Source: Cryoendolithus antarcticus
Taxonomy: Eukaryota > Ascomycota > Dothideomycetes > Cladosporiales > Cladosporiaceae
DNA: 64,000 nt
Assembly: GCA_002077065.1 (NCBI GenBank)
Contig: NAJO01000025.1
Coordinates: 558,001 to 622,000 of the forward strand
Reading direction: 5' to 3'
Made by a program: the position numbers and the translations under genes. Under the pieces are notes generated by a model that worked only from the letters and a program-made list of their open reading frames with translations, ran no database searches and was not told where the DNA came from. Shown here in pieces: positions 1 to 9,491 of the stretch (position 1 is its first letter; every line of letters begins with the position of its first letter).

Positions 1-191
1 TCGAGGCTATTGAGCAAAAAGAGTAGGGACAGGAAAGGCAGCAGGACAAAGTCTAGCTTTCTCAATGTGCGACGGTGAAGCCGTTGGCCCTCGAGACTCC
101 CGTGTTCAGGCTCCTCATGCACTGCTTCCATGGCAGGCTGTGAACTTTGCGTGACCAGCTCATACTGCTCACCGCTCGGCACGCCCACCAT
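1..191 (-). CDS. MFS permease, Dal5/allantoate-like, N-terminal fragment
   Basis: The 5' end of a gene that runs off the left edge. From the ATG at 191 the frame stays open for 63 codons: a hydrophilic acidic N-terminus, then RRTLRKLDFVLLPFLSLLF and LNSLD. That basic stretch followed by the first membrane helix is typical of the anion/cation symporter (allantoate permease, Dal5-like) branch of the major facilitator superfamily. A second in-frame ATG at 131 would give a shorter N-terminus. The gene is divergent from the glycosyltransferase at 1066, with about 870 bases between. Substrate cannot be told from this fragment, and whether the rest is intact is unknown. Confidence 0.6.
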   Translation of the reverse strand, partial: MVGVPSGEQYELVTQSSQPAMEAVHEEPEHGSLEGQRLHRRTLRKLDFVLLPFLSLLFLLNSL

Positions 192-1065
192 CGGAGCATG
201 CAGTGAGGATGTGCATGCTTCCAGGTGGTATCACGAACGACGGCAATTCGGAACGACGACCAGTCGTGGACGAGGTGAAGTCGGTCAGCTGCAGGCACCA
301 AGCGGATGGAACGCCTGCCAAGCCCAGATGTTTAGCGAGATCCGGACCCCTCCCAACACACAATCGCATGTGTCTATGTTACCTGCTGACTACGTGCTCG
401 CCTGATAGCGGCTTCACTGCACCGTTCCACGGGCAACACGACTGCGACAGGTCTACCGCGATGCTGCTCACTACTGGCACACAGGACCCAAATGAGCTGC
501 CTAATGCATCATCCACGTCTTCGAACTCAGCCGCAGAATTCAATAGACGCGCTAGCCCTACAAGGTGCTACGCGACGACGAACGCAGTCTGTTCATCAGC
601 CTTCGTTGGTCTCGGCTTGACGGCGTCCACGAGATGCAATCTTGCTTGCCTATCATGCTCACAACATGTCGTACCGAGTCAGGTTCTACCCATTGGTCCC
701 TTGGTAACTATCTACACAATCATCCTTCGGCGCCGAACCGCGTCAGTTTCAGGCTGTGGAGCCATTGAAATCCTGCGGTTCAATGCAGGATTCTCGGCTA
801 CACACTTGCGGCGGTCAAATGCCGCGAGCTCCTCGTCCGTAATACCAACAGCGTAGCGAGTGCGCCAATAGCTGGCCTGGAATACTAGTGATGTTCAGCT
901 GTGAGCATGAGCACTTTCCGGGACCTGGTGTCAGTATCCAGCCGCTAAAGCGCATACATAAGAAGCACTGCAGCCGCTGTCACGAACAATAACATTTGAG
1001 ATCTTTCCCATTGCTTCGGCAGTTTCCGCTCTTTCTACGTCTCTCACATACAGCTGCAATCCATC
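192..1065. other. Intergenic, divergent promoter region
   Basis: This stretch lies between the divergent permease and glycosyltransferase starts. Several open frames cross it, the longest 217 codons at 203-856 on +, but that frame has no recognisable motif and runs antisense into the permease start. I see no gene or clear regulatory site here. Confidence 0.4.
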
Positions 1066-2474
1066 ATGGGCAGTCTTGCGCCTCAGTCAAACATTCACAT
1101 CGTCTATGTTGCGGTCCCGGGCTACGGTCATGTCCGGCCCCTGCGCTCGCTCGCAAAGAGTCTCTCGAAAGCCGGCTACAATGCCACCTTCGTGACAGGC
1201 GACGCATCTCAGGACAGTCTCGAGTGTATCCCCAACGTCGACTTCCACTCCTTCCAAGGCAAATCGAACATCCATCCCGAACGTGTCTTCGAACAATGGC
1301 CAGAGCGGGCACAGCAACCGCAAGACGGTGAGTCACATGAGCGTCGCAGGCTTACGTTCGATTAGCGATGCAGGGTTCTGACTTGATACTATTGCAGCCA
1401 CAATCGCAATATGGGACGTCGAGCATGTCTTCTTCGGCTGTATGGACGGCTGGTTCAACGCCCTGCAGACCGTCCTTGCACGCCCCGAGCTCGCCGACAA
1501 ACGCGTGGTTCTCATCACGGATGGCTTCCAGACAGGTGTTCTGCCCATATCTCTCGACACTCCGCAGACCCGACGAGTGCCGGTCTTGGCGATTGCGAAT
1601 TTCCCACTTCTCGCTTTAAGCAAAGACACCGCGCCATTCGGCTTCGGCTTGCCAAGCCAGGGCGAGGAGAAGAACGAAGAGATGAACAGGATGGTCGTGC
1701 AAGCCTTCTCGGGAGTGAGCGCGGTAGCCAATTCATTGCTCCAGAAATACGATTGCAAAAGGGAGATGACCGTCCGCACGCCGATGGACTACATGTTCCA
1801 TACTCCGGAAGCGTACTTGCAGCTCACAGTGCCTCAAATGGAGTATCCCAGAAGTGATGCACCACCTGGCTTTGCGTTCATCGGAACGTTGCTGGGCGCC
1901 AATGACAACCGAATGCTTTCCGTCTTGGTGGCAGGACTTCATCGTTGAAGACAGCAGTAGGCCACTAGTTGTCGTCACTTCAGGCACCGTGGCTTCCATG
2001 GACGCACATCGACTCATTATACCGACCATCGAAGCCTGCCGGGATTTGCCAGTCCGCCTGGTTGTCTGCGCGGTCAACGCTCCTATCCCAGAGAACTACG
2101 ATCTGCCAGCCAACGTCCGAGTGGCGACTTGGCTGCCGTTCGAAGACCTGTTCAAGCATGCCGCGATAGTTGTCACCAATGGTGGCTATGGGGGTATCAA
2201 TCAGGCTTTCGCAGCGGGACTACCCATGGTGCTGGCTGATTTGACCGAGGACAAGATCGAGACGACCGCACGGGCAGCCAATACAGGCGCAGCGATCAAT
2301 CTCAAGACGCAGACACCGAGTGTTGAGCAGGTTAGGGACGCTTTGAAGACTGTGCTTGAGGTGGACAGTTATCGGGTGAAGGCGAAGCAGCTTCAGAAGA
2401 CCTATGCTGAGTATGACACTGTGGGTATCATCGAGAAGACGGTCCTGGAGCTTGCGGACCGCTTCTACAGATGA
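1066..2474 (+). pseudogene. UDP-glycosyltransferase (GT1/MGT-like), one frameshift
   Basis: Family 1 glycosyltransferase, which would move a sugar from a UDP-sugar to a small acceptor. Exon 1 is 1066-1327; an intron 1328-1397 (GTGAGT...GCAG) leads to exon 2. The N-terminal domain starts with IHIVYVAVPGYGHVRPL. The C-terminal nucleotide-sugar site is clear: VVVTSGTVAS, then WLPFEDLF and VVTNGGYGGINQAFAAGLP. These two halves lie in different frames. The break is at a run of three T at 1917-1919; reading it as two T gives an unbroken protein of about 445 residues, normal for the family. Either one T was inserted (a young pseudogene) or this is an assembly error. It ends 121 bases from the convergent AlkB-like gene. 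Confidence 0.8.
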
Positions 2475-2595
2475 GTGACCATCTTTTTGAGTAGGTATGT
2501 GCTACGGTCGAGGTTGACATCTTGACAGGGCAGGCAGAGTCCGGGGTGACCGAATGCACCAGGTCTCGAATAAGTGTTCTTTGTGACGCACTTTT

Positions 2596-3357
2596 TCACC
2601 GCGCCTTTCCAAAGATCTTCGAGCTCAATGCAGAAACCTTGTTCACATCCCGATAGGTCAAGCTAATGCGAGTACCCCTCCGATTACGATCGCCGTTCTT
2701 GACGAGTTTATCGCTGTCTCCAAGCAACGTCCAGTTGACGACAGTGTCAGCGCGAAGATCGACGTCTTCTGTCACCTCAGCGATACCATGAAGTGTGTCG
2801 GTGTAGGCGCTACCAGCGGTCAGCAGCAGTGATCGTGGTTCTTGTACAACGCGCCATCGCTTCGGCGCCTCGTCGTCGTACGTCCGCTTCCCAGTGACGT
2901 CCAGAACAATAGTGCTACAGAGGCTCACCGTGGCAACTATTGGGTAGTAGGCAGTGCCGTCCTCGTGTGGCATGATGCCCTGGCCGGGATTGTACTCGTT
3001 GATCAAACAGTGATTGATCCCGTGAGGAGCGCCGTCGAAGACGCCGAGGTTGGCAATACGACCAACGATGGGATCTGTAAGCCAAACAGGGAGAGGGGCA
3101 GCGATGAGCGTGTTGTTTGGGGTCAACGCGGTAGGCAAGACTTGAAGGCGACGTTTGCTGAGTGACTGCCAGCGATTAGATGGAATCTGGAAGCCATGTT
3201 AGTGATGCAGAATGAGGTCCTCCCATGTGTTACAACTCACGTTGTTGACGACCCTTGTCTCTTCGCCTTCCGTGATGAACTTGGGGATGTAGTACATCTG
3301 ATTCGGTGGATCATCGATACGGTACAAGTGGAGCGTGTCCGCTGTCACTGGCTGCAT
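2596..3357 (-). CDS. AlkB-like 2OG-Fe(II) dioxygenase (ALKBH6-like)
   Basis: Iron- and 2-oxoglutarate-dependent oxygenase of the AlkB superfamily, closest in pattern to the ALKBH6 group; its substrate is not settled. Exon 1 (3357-3241) codes for 39 residues beginning MQPVTADTLHLYRIDDPP. An intron lies at 3187-3240 (GTGAGT...CCAG), and exon 2 starts at 3186 with IPSNRWQSLSKRRLQVLP. The core shows HCLINEYNPGQGIMPHEDG, which holds the HxD iron ligands, then a distal LHGI histidine and the C-terminal RISLTYRDV with the arginine that binds 2-oxoglutarate. Total about 235 residues, a normal length. The start is shared with a roughly 500-base divergent region facing the Whi5-like gene. Confidence 0.85.
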
Positions 3358-3858
3358 GATCGATAATGTAGGAGCAGTATAACTGTATCCGCACAGGATT
3401 ATAGTTGTGACATGTATGGCACTGACAAAGTGCTGGATGGTTGAAGATGACGAATTTGAAGTGAATACACGATGACCTATGTTATACCCACACCATTAAT
3501 GCGGCCCTCAGTGTCGTGAGCCAGTGCCACAGGTCTCTCCTGCGTCGTTCGAGCGCTATGTTACTTACAAGAGAGTGGTGATCGTAGCACAGAATGTCCG
3601 TGAGCCATATGGAGAGCTCGCACGTGCAGTCGCATGGCTAGCGTGTAGAGGAATAACTTTAAGCCGGTGGTACCTAGAGTGCACTTCTCGCGCAGCGCGT
3701 CTCGATCGACATCAACAAGACTGCGCATATATATCTACCTTGCACGCGAGACTACACACCTCAATTTTACTCCTCGATCGTTGCAAGCTCTAGCATCCAT
3801 CGCGTTGGCTTATCACATCGATCGTCACAGAACAGACCACACCACGCATACCTGCATC
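3358..3858. other. Divergent intergenic region (AlkB-like / Whi5-like)
   Basis: About 500 bases between two divergent starts, so probably the promoters of both genes. An upstream open frame joins the Whi5-like ORF from 3667, but the better start is 3859. No firm motif was identified. Confidence 0.4.
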
Positions 3859-4911
3859 ATGTCCTCCATCCTGCCCCACACAACAAACGACGAGAATACG
3901 AGAACGTACGGCACCCCATTACAACATGGCAGTACGCCCAACAGACGCATCCTTGGCGACGTGTCTGTCAACGCGAAGGTCCACGCGGCTGGACTTGTTG
4001 GCAGCAAGCCTATGACTGGCAGTCCACTCAAGCGAAGCTTTACAGCGGCGATCGAGGGCGGGCAGGGGTTCACATACTTGAAGAAGAGGAAGAGCTCTAG
4101 AGATGGCGCCTTGTCGTCAGTGCAAGTCAATATGGATGGAGGAGACGCACGACTGCGGCTACATGGCAAGCCTATTTTGGTATGTGATCAACGCCATCAG
4201 GCCCTACCGCTCATGCTGATCATACAGACTCAGGAGTATCCTCCAGATGTTGAGATCGATCTAGCTTCGCCCACGGAACCCAACACGCCCTCAGACAGCG
4301 GTGGCGACTCACAAGACTCGAATGATCGCAAGTCCTTTTCGTCATTGATCAACTACGATCCTTCGTCCCAGCCCGGTGGAAGCAGCTCGCAGCAAGATCT
4401 GCAAAAGTCGAAGCTACTCTTCAAGTCGATCAGTCATGCCGAGATGCTGCGGCTACGACTTCGAGTGGCGATGTACAAGATCAGGACGAACCAAGTGCGT
4501 GTGCCGTTCGCTCAGCTCAAAGTGGACGGCCAAATGTCCTTGAGGAAGAGCAACACGGGTGCGGCAGTTGAAGCAGCTGTTGCATCGCTACGAAGACAGG
4601 CGCAGGCAAGTATGCACCTGCAACCTCCTGCACCAACGATCCCCAAGCTGCTCCCTGGACCCGTGCTTTTGCCTACTGCGTACAGTAGCCGGAAGATATA
4701 CGACTTACCACGAGCACGCATGTCACCAATAACATCGCCACTGAAGTCGGGACAGCAGTCTGAGATCACGACGCCCAGGTCGATAGCTGACCGCGTTGTA
4801 AGAGCTGAATCGGCAGACTTGACCAGTAGTGTTGTCAAGGGACGAGTGGCCGAGAGCCTCGTGGGGCTCTCGCAGGGACATGCAAGGTCGTTGCAATGGG
4901 TTGAGCGATGA
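3859..4911 (+). CDS. Whi5/Nrm1-like G1/S transcription repressor
   Basis: Probable repressor of G1/S genes, acting in the nucleus by binding SBF/MBF-type factors through a GTB motif. That motif is visible as HAEMLRLRLRVAMYKIRTNQ in the second half. The N-terminus carries NRRILGDVSVN and a basic, Ser/Thr-Pro rich stretch (TGSPLKRSF; several SP/TP sites) typical of CDK targets, and the protein is otherwise low-complexity. A 48-nt intron, 4180-4227 (GTATGT...ACAG), keeps frame and has no stop, so a plain ORF would wrongly include 16 residues there. The spliced protein is about 334 residues. The ATG at 3859 (MSSILPHTT) is chosen over 3667 because the preceding residues look like leader sequence. 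Confidence 0.7.
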   Translation: MSSILPHTTNDENTRTYGTPLQHGSTPNRRILGDVSVNAKVHAAGLVGSKPMTGSPLKRSFTAAIEGGQGFTYLKKRKSSRDGALSSVQVNMDGGDARLRLHGKPILVCDQRHQALPLMLIIQTQEYPPDVEIDLASPTEPNTPSDSGGDSQDSNDRKSFSSLINYDPSSQPGGSSSQQDLQKSKLLFKSISHAEMLRLRLRVAMYKIRTNQVRVPFAQLKVDGQMSLRKSNTGAAVEAAVASLRRQAQASMHLQPPAPTIPKLLPGPVLLPTAYSSRKIYDLPRARMSPITSPLKSGQQSEITTPRSIADRVVRAESADLTSSVVKGRVAESLVGLSQGHARSLQWVER

Positions 4912-5682
4912 GACTGAGCTGGTCGCCTATGGCATGGCTAAGTGACGGGCTTTGGTGTGCTGTTGGCAGACCTGCATGCTAGGGTGACTACGCGGGGTAA
5001 CCGTCACGCGCAACTCAAGTCCTCGTGGTCGCAAGACACGTCAGGAATAGCACGTTGACATAGCTGGCTGACCGGGCGGATGGGGACGAGCAGGTATTGA
5101 AGTCACCTTACAATACCATACGGCGTTGCGAAAATCGCCAAGACTGTCCCAGTCGTGGGTGACTCCGGCCACACCTTCCCTTCTTGCCAGATTCCGGCAT
5201 ACTTTCTCCATACGCAGACCTATAACCCGAGTGTTAAACGTCAGGTTCGCGTTAGTACGGATCCCTTCCAATCCTACTGGATTCAATCAATCGGCAAGTC
5301 AGCACAACTACCAAGTACTTCCCCATGGGACCCCACGCGAGCAACGTTGCCATTGCCCAGGTAGAACAATCTTCGGATGACTACAAGCGTACTGTGGAGG
5401 CGCGAGAGTACCCACTACCGGCATCGCATATGGTCGATAGCCGTGATAACAGCGTTTCGAGTATACCGGATACTTGGTATACTTGGTTCAATGCGTGACC
5501 TTCTCACTGGAGGAGACACTGGAGGAGGTACAAGTGCCTTCACCATCTCGTTTTGACCATGTTCTCTTCTTTGCAAGATTCATCAGTCTCGCGACCCCTT
5601 CATTAAGACGAAGTGAGATCTGTCCGCAGGTCATCTGTGCCGCACTCGTCAAAGCATTGGCTACGAGCTACGCTCTGTCAGC
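4912..5682. other. Intergenic, no gene seen
   Basis: Some 770 bases between the Whi5-like gene and the decayed sugar transporter. Only short overlapping open frames are present and none resembles a known protein. Part should be the old promoter of the transporter. Confidence 0.4.
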
Positions 5683-7763
5683 ATGGGTCGACGCTACCTT
5701 GGCGGCTCTGGCGAGCGGCTAATGGTTTGGATCTCGGTGTCAGTCTCCGTGTGACAATCATACTTCAGCGTAACTGATCACGTGACCAGGGCCACCTCGA
5801 CGGTACTAGTGTTCTACGGATACGACCAAGGTAGGCCGTAGCTGCCCTATCAACGGAGACGTAAAGCTGAAGTGTGCGAGGCGTCTCCGGCAATGTTATC
5901 ATCAACGAGAACTTCCCGGAGACGTGTGGTAGTCCGACTCCTGACGTCCAGGGAACTATAACCTCGATTTCCAACATCGGCTGCTTCATCGGCGCCATGA
6001 GTACAATCTTCACGGGTGACTGGCTCGGCAGACCGCGACAAATTATGCTAGGCTCGATCATCATCGCAATCGGTGCCATCATTCAGACTGCGTGCTGGAG
6101 TGTCCCACAGATGTACGACGGCCGAATTATTGCAGGACTTGGGACTGGCATGAACACAGCTACAGCAGGCGTACGCACTGACCAATCAAGTTTGTGCCTG
6201 ATGTCAGTCTGACGAGATGCGGGTCTGGCAGAGCGAAACGTCCAAGATGTCGAGTCGCGGCAAGCTTGTGATCATACAGATGACAAATTGTACTTACAGA
6301 TCGGAGTATCGTGCCCGCTGGGACAAGCCCACTAATGGAGTCCAGGTATCACCGGCTTCTCGATCAGCAACTGGCTCACCCTCGGCTTCTCCGTCGCCCC
6401 CCGAGACATCGCATGACGCTTCCCACTCGCGTTCCAGAACTTCGTCACGCTCTGCATTTACATGCTGTGCCCTTTCCTACCTGATAGTCCTCGACTTCTC
6501 ATCGGTAAAGGGAAGTACGACGAGGCACGTGAAGTCCTGGCCGCGCTGGAGGGCAATGGTACCATATTGGAGAGCGGAGTAGTGCAAACCCAATTCGCAG
6601 TCGTCAAAGACATTCTGGACCGCGAGCACCTCAACAAGTATAGCTGGTGGCAGCTCATCACTGGCCGTGGACCTTCTGGGTTGCTTCGCCGTATGATCCT
6701 TGGTGCCTGAATGCAAGCTATGAGTCAGGTGTCCGGGATCAACGTGACGAGCTACTATATGAGGTGTGCTTGCCTTCAAAGACATGTAGTGAGATCTTCG
6801 AAGTCTGACCATGTCTGCCAGCTACATCTTCATCAACGCACTAGGTATCAGCCCATTGCTAGCTAAAATCCTGGCCGCATGTGGATCAGTCGACTATCTC
6901 ATCTTCGCAGGCTTGCCTTACTTTGTCATCGAGAGGTGTGGTCGGCGACAGGTAATGATGTGATCTGCAAGAGCCTGCTTGATCTGCTGGATCGGCATCT
7001 CTATTGCCCTGGGCCTGTCCCAGAATGGTGGTGATTCCTACGTACTTGGCTCGGTAGCGGTGGCGTTCTTCTTCCTCTTCTTTGCTGTATGTTCCGACCA
7101 ATCGAGGGCCATGGTCAATATCACTGACATGTGGACAGTCTTTCGGCATGGGTGTACTCGGTGTGCCGTGGCTATGTAAGTTCTTGTGTTCCTGAAGCGG
7201 TCATCTTGCGAATTCTGACATTGCACAGGCCCCATAGAGATCAACGCACTGGAGATGCGAACGAAAGGCGCATCGCTTGCAATGGCCACGAATTGTATCT
7301 GTGTGGGGAGCTTCCGGTCGTGACTCGTACCCGGGAGTCGACTGACATGTCCCGTAGAACTACGCTGTGGTTCAAGCTACGCTTCCAGGCATCGATGATC
7401 TGGGTTATAAGTTCTGTATCGTCTGGGTAAGTCTTGGTCAACAATCTTCATGTGCCTCCGATGAGCTAGTTCCATACTGACCTCCATCGTGCACAGGCGG
7501 TGATCTGCTTCGCCTTCATCCCGATCACCTGCTTCTTCTATCCCGAGACCGCCAACCGCTCGCTCGAAGACATCGATCGATTTTTCGAAACCAAGCCTGA
7601 CGTCCTCATCTTCGGCACTAAGTTGGCTACGCAGCTTAGTAGGCCACAGCAGTACTTCGATATGGACGAGGAGATTGCACGAAAGGAGGAGAAGGAAGGC
7701 GGGTGGAGCGGCAAGGATGTGGAGAAGGAGAAGGAGGTTATTGGGATCGAGGAGAGAGTGTAA
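5683..7763 (+). pseudogene. MFS sugar transporter, three in-frame TGA stops
   Basis: A decayed member of the sugar porter family. The order of family segments is complete: MGRRYLGGSGERLM at the start, FYGYDQG, ETCGSPTPDVQGTITSI, GDWLGRPRQIMLGS, GRIIAGLGTGMNTATAG, QSETSKMSSRGKLVIIQM, FLPDSPRLLIGKGKYDEA, the mid-protein VSGINVTSYYM, a late helix region and PETANRSLEDIDRFF. Several introns fit, e.g. one ending near 6345 before ITGFSISNWLTLGF and others near 6760, 7087, 7176, 7306 and 7427. Three TGA codons interrupt the exons, at 6414, 6708 and 6961; at the first two the family has Trp, and at the third Trp is plausible. One more Trp position has become Cys (near 7285). No other frame break is needed. 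It cannot make a full transporter as written. Confidence 0.8.
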
Positions 7764-7986
7764 GTCGCTCCTCGATCCTAGACTGACCGTGCGTCTACAT
7801 CGGACGCCATTGTCTTGCCAAGCGGTTCGACATGCCCTCCTAGATCCTAATCTATATGTAAGCTAGGTACATGTATCACGATGACCCCACACCTCTCAAG
7901 CCCGTATCTCACCATAGACCCAAACACTTTTTTCTGCAAAGTGCACATCGCCTAAACGCCCAAATGCAGTATCTATACCGTCGAAC

Positions 7987-8994
7987 TCAATTGAACACCA
8001 CAGTCTTTCCCCCATTCAAAAACACCCTCCGCTCACTCCACCACTTAACCGCAGCCCCCAGCACCTGACTCTCAACCCCACTCCCCACCTCGACCAACTC
8101 CTTCGCACTATCCGCATGCCCGACCCTCACAACCCTCTGCTCAATAATCGGCCCCTCATCCAAATCCTTCGTCACAAAATGAGCGCTAGCGCCAATAATT
8201 TTCACTCCTCGGTCGAAAGCCTGATGGTAAGGTTTCGCGCCTTTGAAGGAGGGCAGGAAGGAGTGGTGTATGTTTATTATGCGGCCGGACATGGCTGTAC
8301 AGAGGCCCGGGGTGAGGATCTGCATGTAGCGGGCGAGGACTATGAGGGAGATGTTGTGGTGGGTGCAGAGGTCCAATATCTGTTTCTCCTGGTCTAACTT
8401 TGTTGCCTGCGTGACGGGGAGGTGGTGGAATTCGATGCCTTGTGACTCTACTAAGGCCTTGAACTCTGGGTGGTTTGAGACGACCACCGGGATCTCGATG
8501 GCCAGTTGGCCGGTCCTTTGCGCGAAGAGGAGGGAGTTTAGGCAATGCTCGATTTTGGAGACCATGATCATGACGCGTGGCTTGTAAGATTTTGGTCGAA
8601 TCTCATAAGTCATCTCCCGATCTTTCGCGAGGTCCTCGAATGGCTTGTCCAGAGAAGAGACATCATCTGCGTCGCCAAAGTGCACTCGCATGAAAAAGCT
8701 GTTCGACACCGGGTCCGAGAATTGCTGCAAGTCCAGAATATTCAGACCTTGCTGCGCGAGCAGTCCTGTAACGCTATGCACTATGCCTGGCTTATCCGGG
8801 CAAGACAGCGTGAGGATGTGGTCGTTTGCCATTTTCGGGTTGCGGATGGGTTTCTGGGTCGCGAAGCCAGCGCGATTTGACGCAAAGGTAGGAATGTATG
8901 TTACGCGTGGCAAAACCGTGGACGTTGTGCGTCGCAAAGAACTCAATCCAGAGAAGATGCTGGGCCGTGGACGAAGCGCTGCCATGGGCCACAT
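7987..8994 (-). CDS. Formyltetrahydrofolate deformylase (PurU type), mitochondrial
   Basis: Hydrolyses 10-formyl-THF to THF and formate, balancing one-carbon pools. The single exon encodes 335 residues. The first ~53 are rich in Arg, Ser and Pro with almost no acids, like a mitochondrial presequence. An ACT domain follows (ILTLSCPDKPGIVHSVTGLL) and then the formyltransferase-fold catalytic domain. The catalytic Asn-His pair sits in IINIHHSFLPSFKGAKPYHQ and the catalytic Asp in TKDLDEGPI, so the active site is complete. MANDH (residue 55) is where bacterial-type proteins would begin; the upstream ATG at 8994 is preferred because it adds the targeting sequence. It is transcribed in the same direction as GRR1, 497 bases downstream of it. 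Confidence 0.9.
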   Translation of the reverse strand: MWPMAALRPRPSIFSGLSSLRRTTSTVLPRVTYIPTFASNRAGFATQKPIRNPKMANDHILTLSCPDKPGIVHSVTGLLAQQGLNILDLQQFSDPVSNSFFMRVHFGDADDVSSLDKPFEDLAKDREMTYEIRPKSYKPRVMIMVSKIEHCLNSLLFAQRTGQLAIEIPVVVSNHPEFKALVESQGIEFHHLPVTQATKLDQEKQILDLCTHHNISLIVLARYMQILTPGLCTAMSGRIINIHHSFLPSFKGAKPYHQAFDRGVKIIGASAHFVTKDLDEGPIIEQRVVRVGHADSAKELVEVGSGVESQVLGAAVKWWSERRVFLNGGKTVVFN

Positions 8995-9491
8995 GAGCCT
9001 CAGTGTTCTACTGTATCGTGGGAGCCATTGACGCGAGATCGAAGTCAGAAATTCTGCGCGATCGCGGGCCGATCACGCGGGTAATTTGCGACCTGCACTG
9101 CTGACTACATGTATGTGTACACCGTGCCACCACTAACAAGGGTAAATTAACTTCAAGACGACTCGTAGAAAAGAACAATTCTCAGACGAGTGATCTCAGC
9201 AGTATGGACAAGTCTTGCGCTGAGAAGCCGGTAAGATTGGGATGATTCGACAATTCGTACTCAGGTATCTCTGTCCACACCGTCCTGTCCATGACCCCAC
9301 TCCCGCATAATCATGCATCATTAGCCGCCCTCGATTCCAGCGCTCAGCGCAAAAGGCGAGGCGTACTCCCCATATCCGATAGCAAACCCAGTCCCAAGAC
9401 TCCCCAACGCGCGTGCTCCAATCGCATGAACCGCACAAAACAAGACACATATCATCGTCCGTCACGTCTTCATCGTGACGATCACGACATC
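8995..9491. other. Intergenic between GRR1 and deformylase
   Basis: About 500 bases holding the 3' end region of GRR1 and the promoter of the deformylase, both on the minus strand. No gene or clear site is seen. Confidence 0.4.

Noticed and set aside
203..856. 217-codon frame on + upstream of the glycosyltransferase
   Set aside because: No domain, Cys/Ser-rich random composition, and at its 5' end it sits in the divergent promoter region just beyond the permease start.
6414..6963. TGA read as Trp (altered genetic code)
   Set aside because: Other genes in the window use TGG for Trp and end properly at TGA (glycosyltransferase, AlkB-like, Whi5-like, TOP3, ENA), so decay is the simpler reading.
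6414..6963. Repeat-induced point mutation as the cause of the stops
   Set aside because: The G-to-A changes are in CpC rather than CpA context on the other strand, and there is no general C-to-T wash over the gene.
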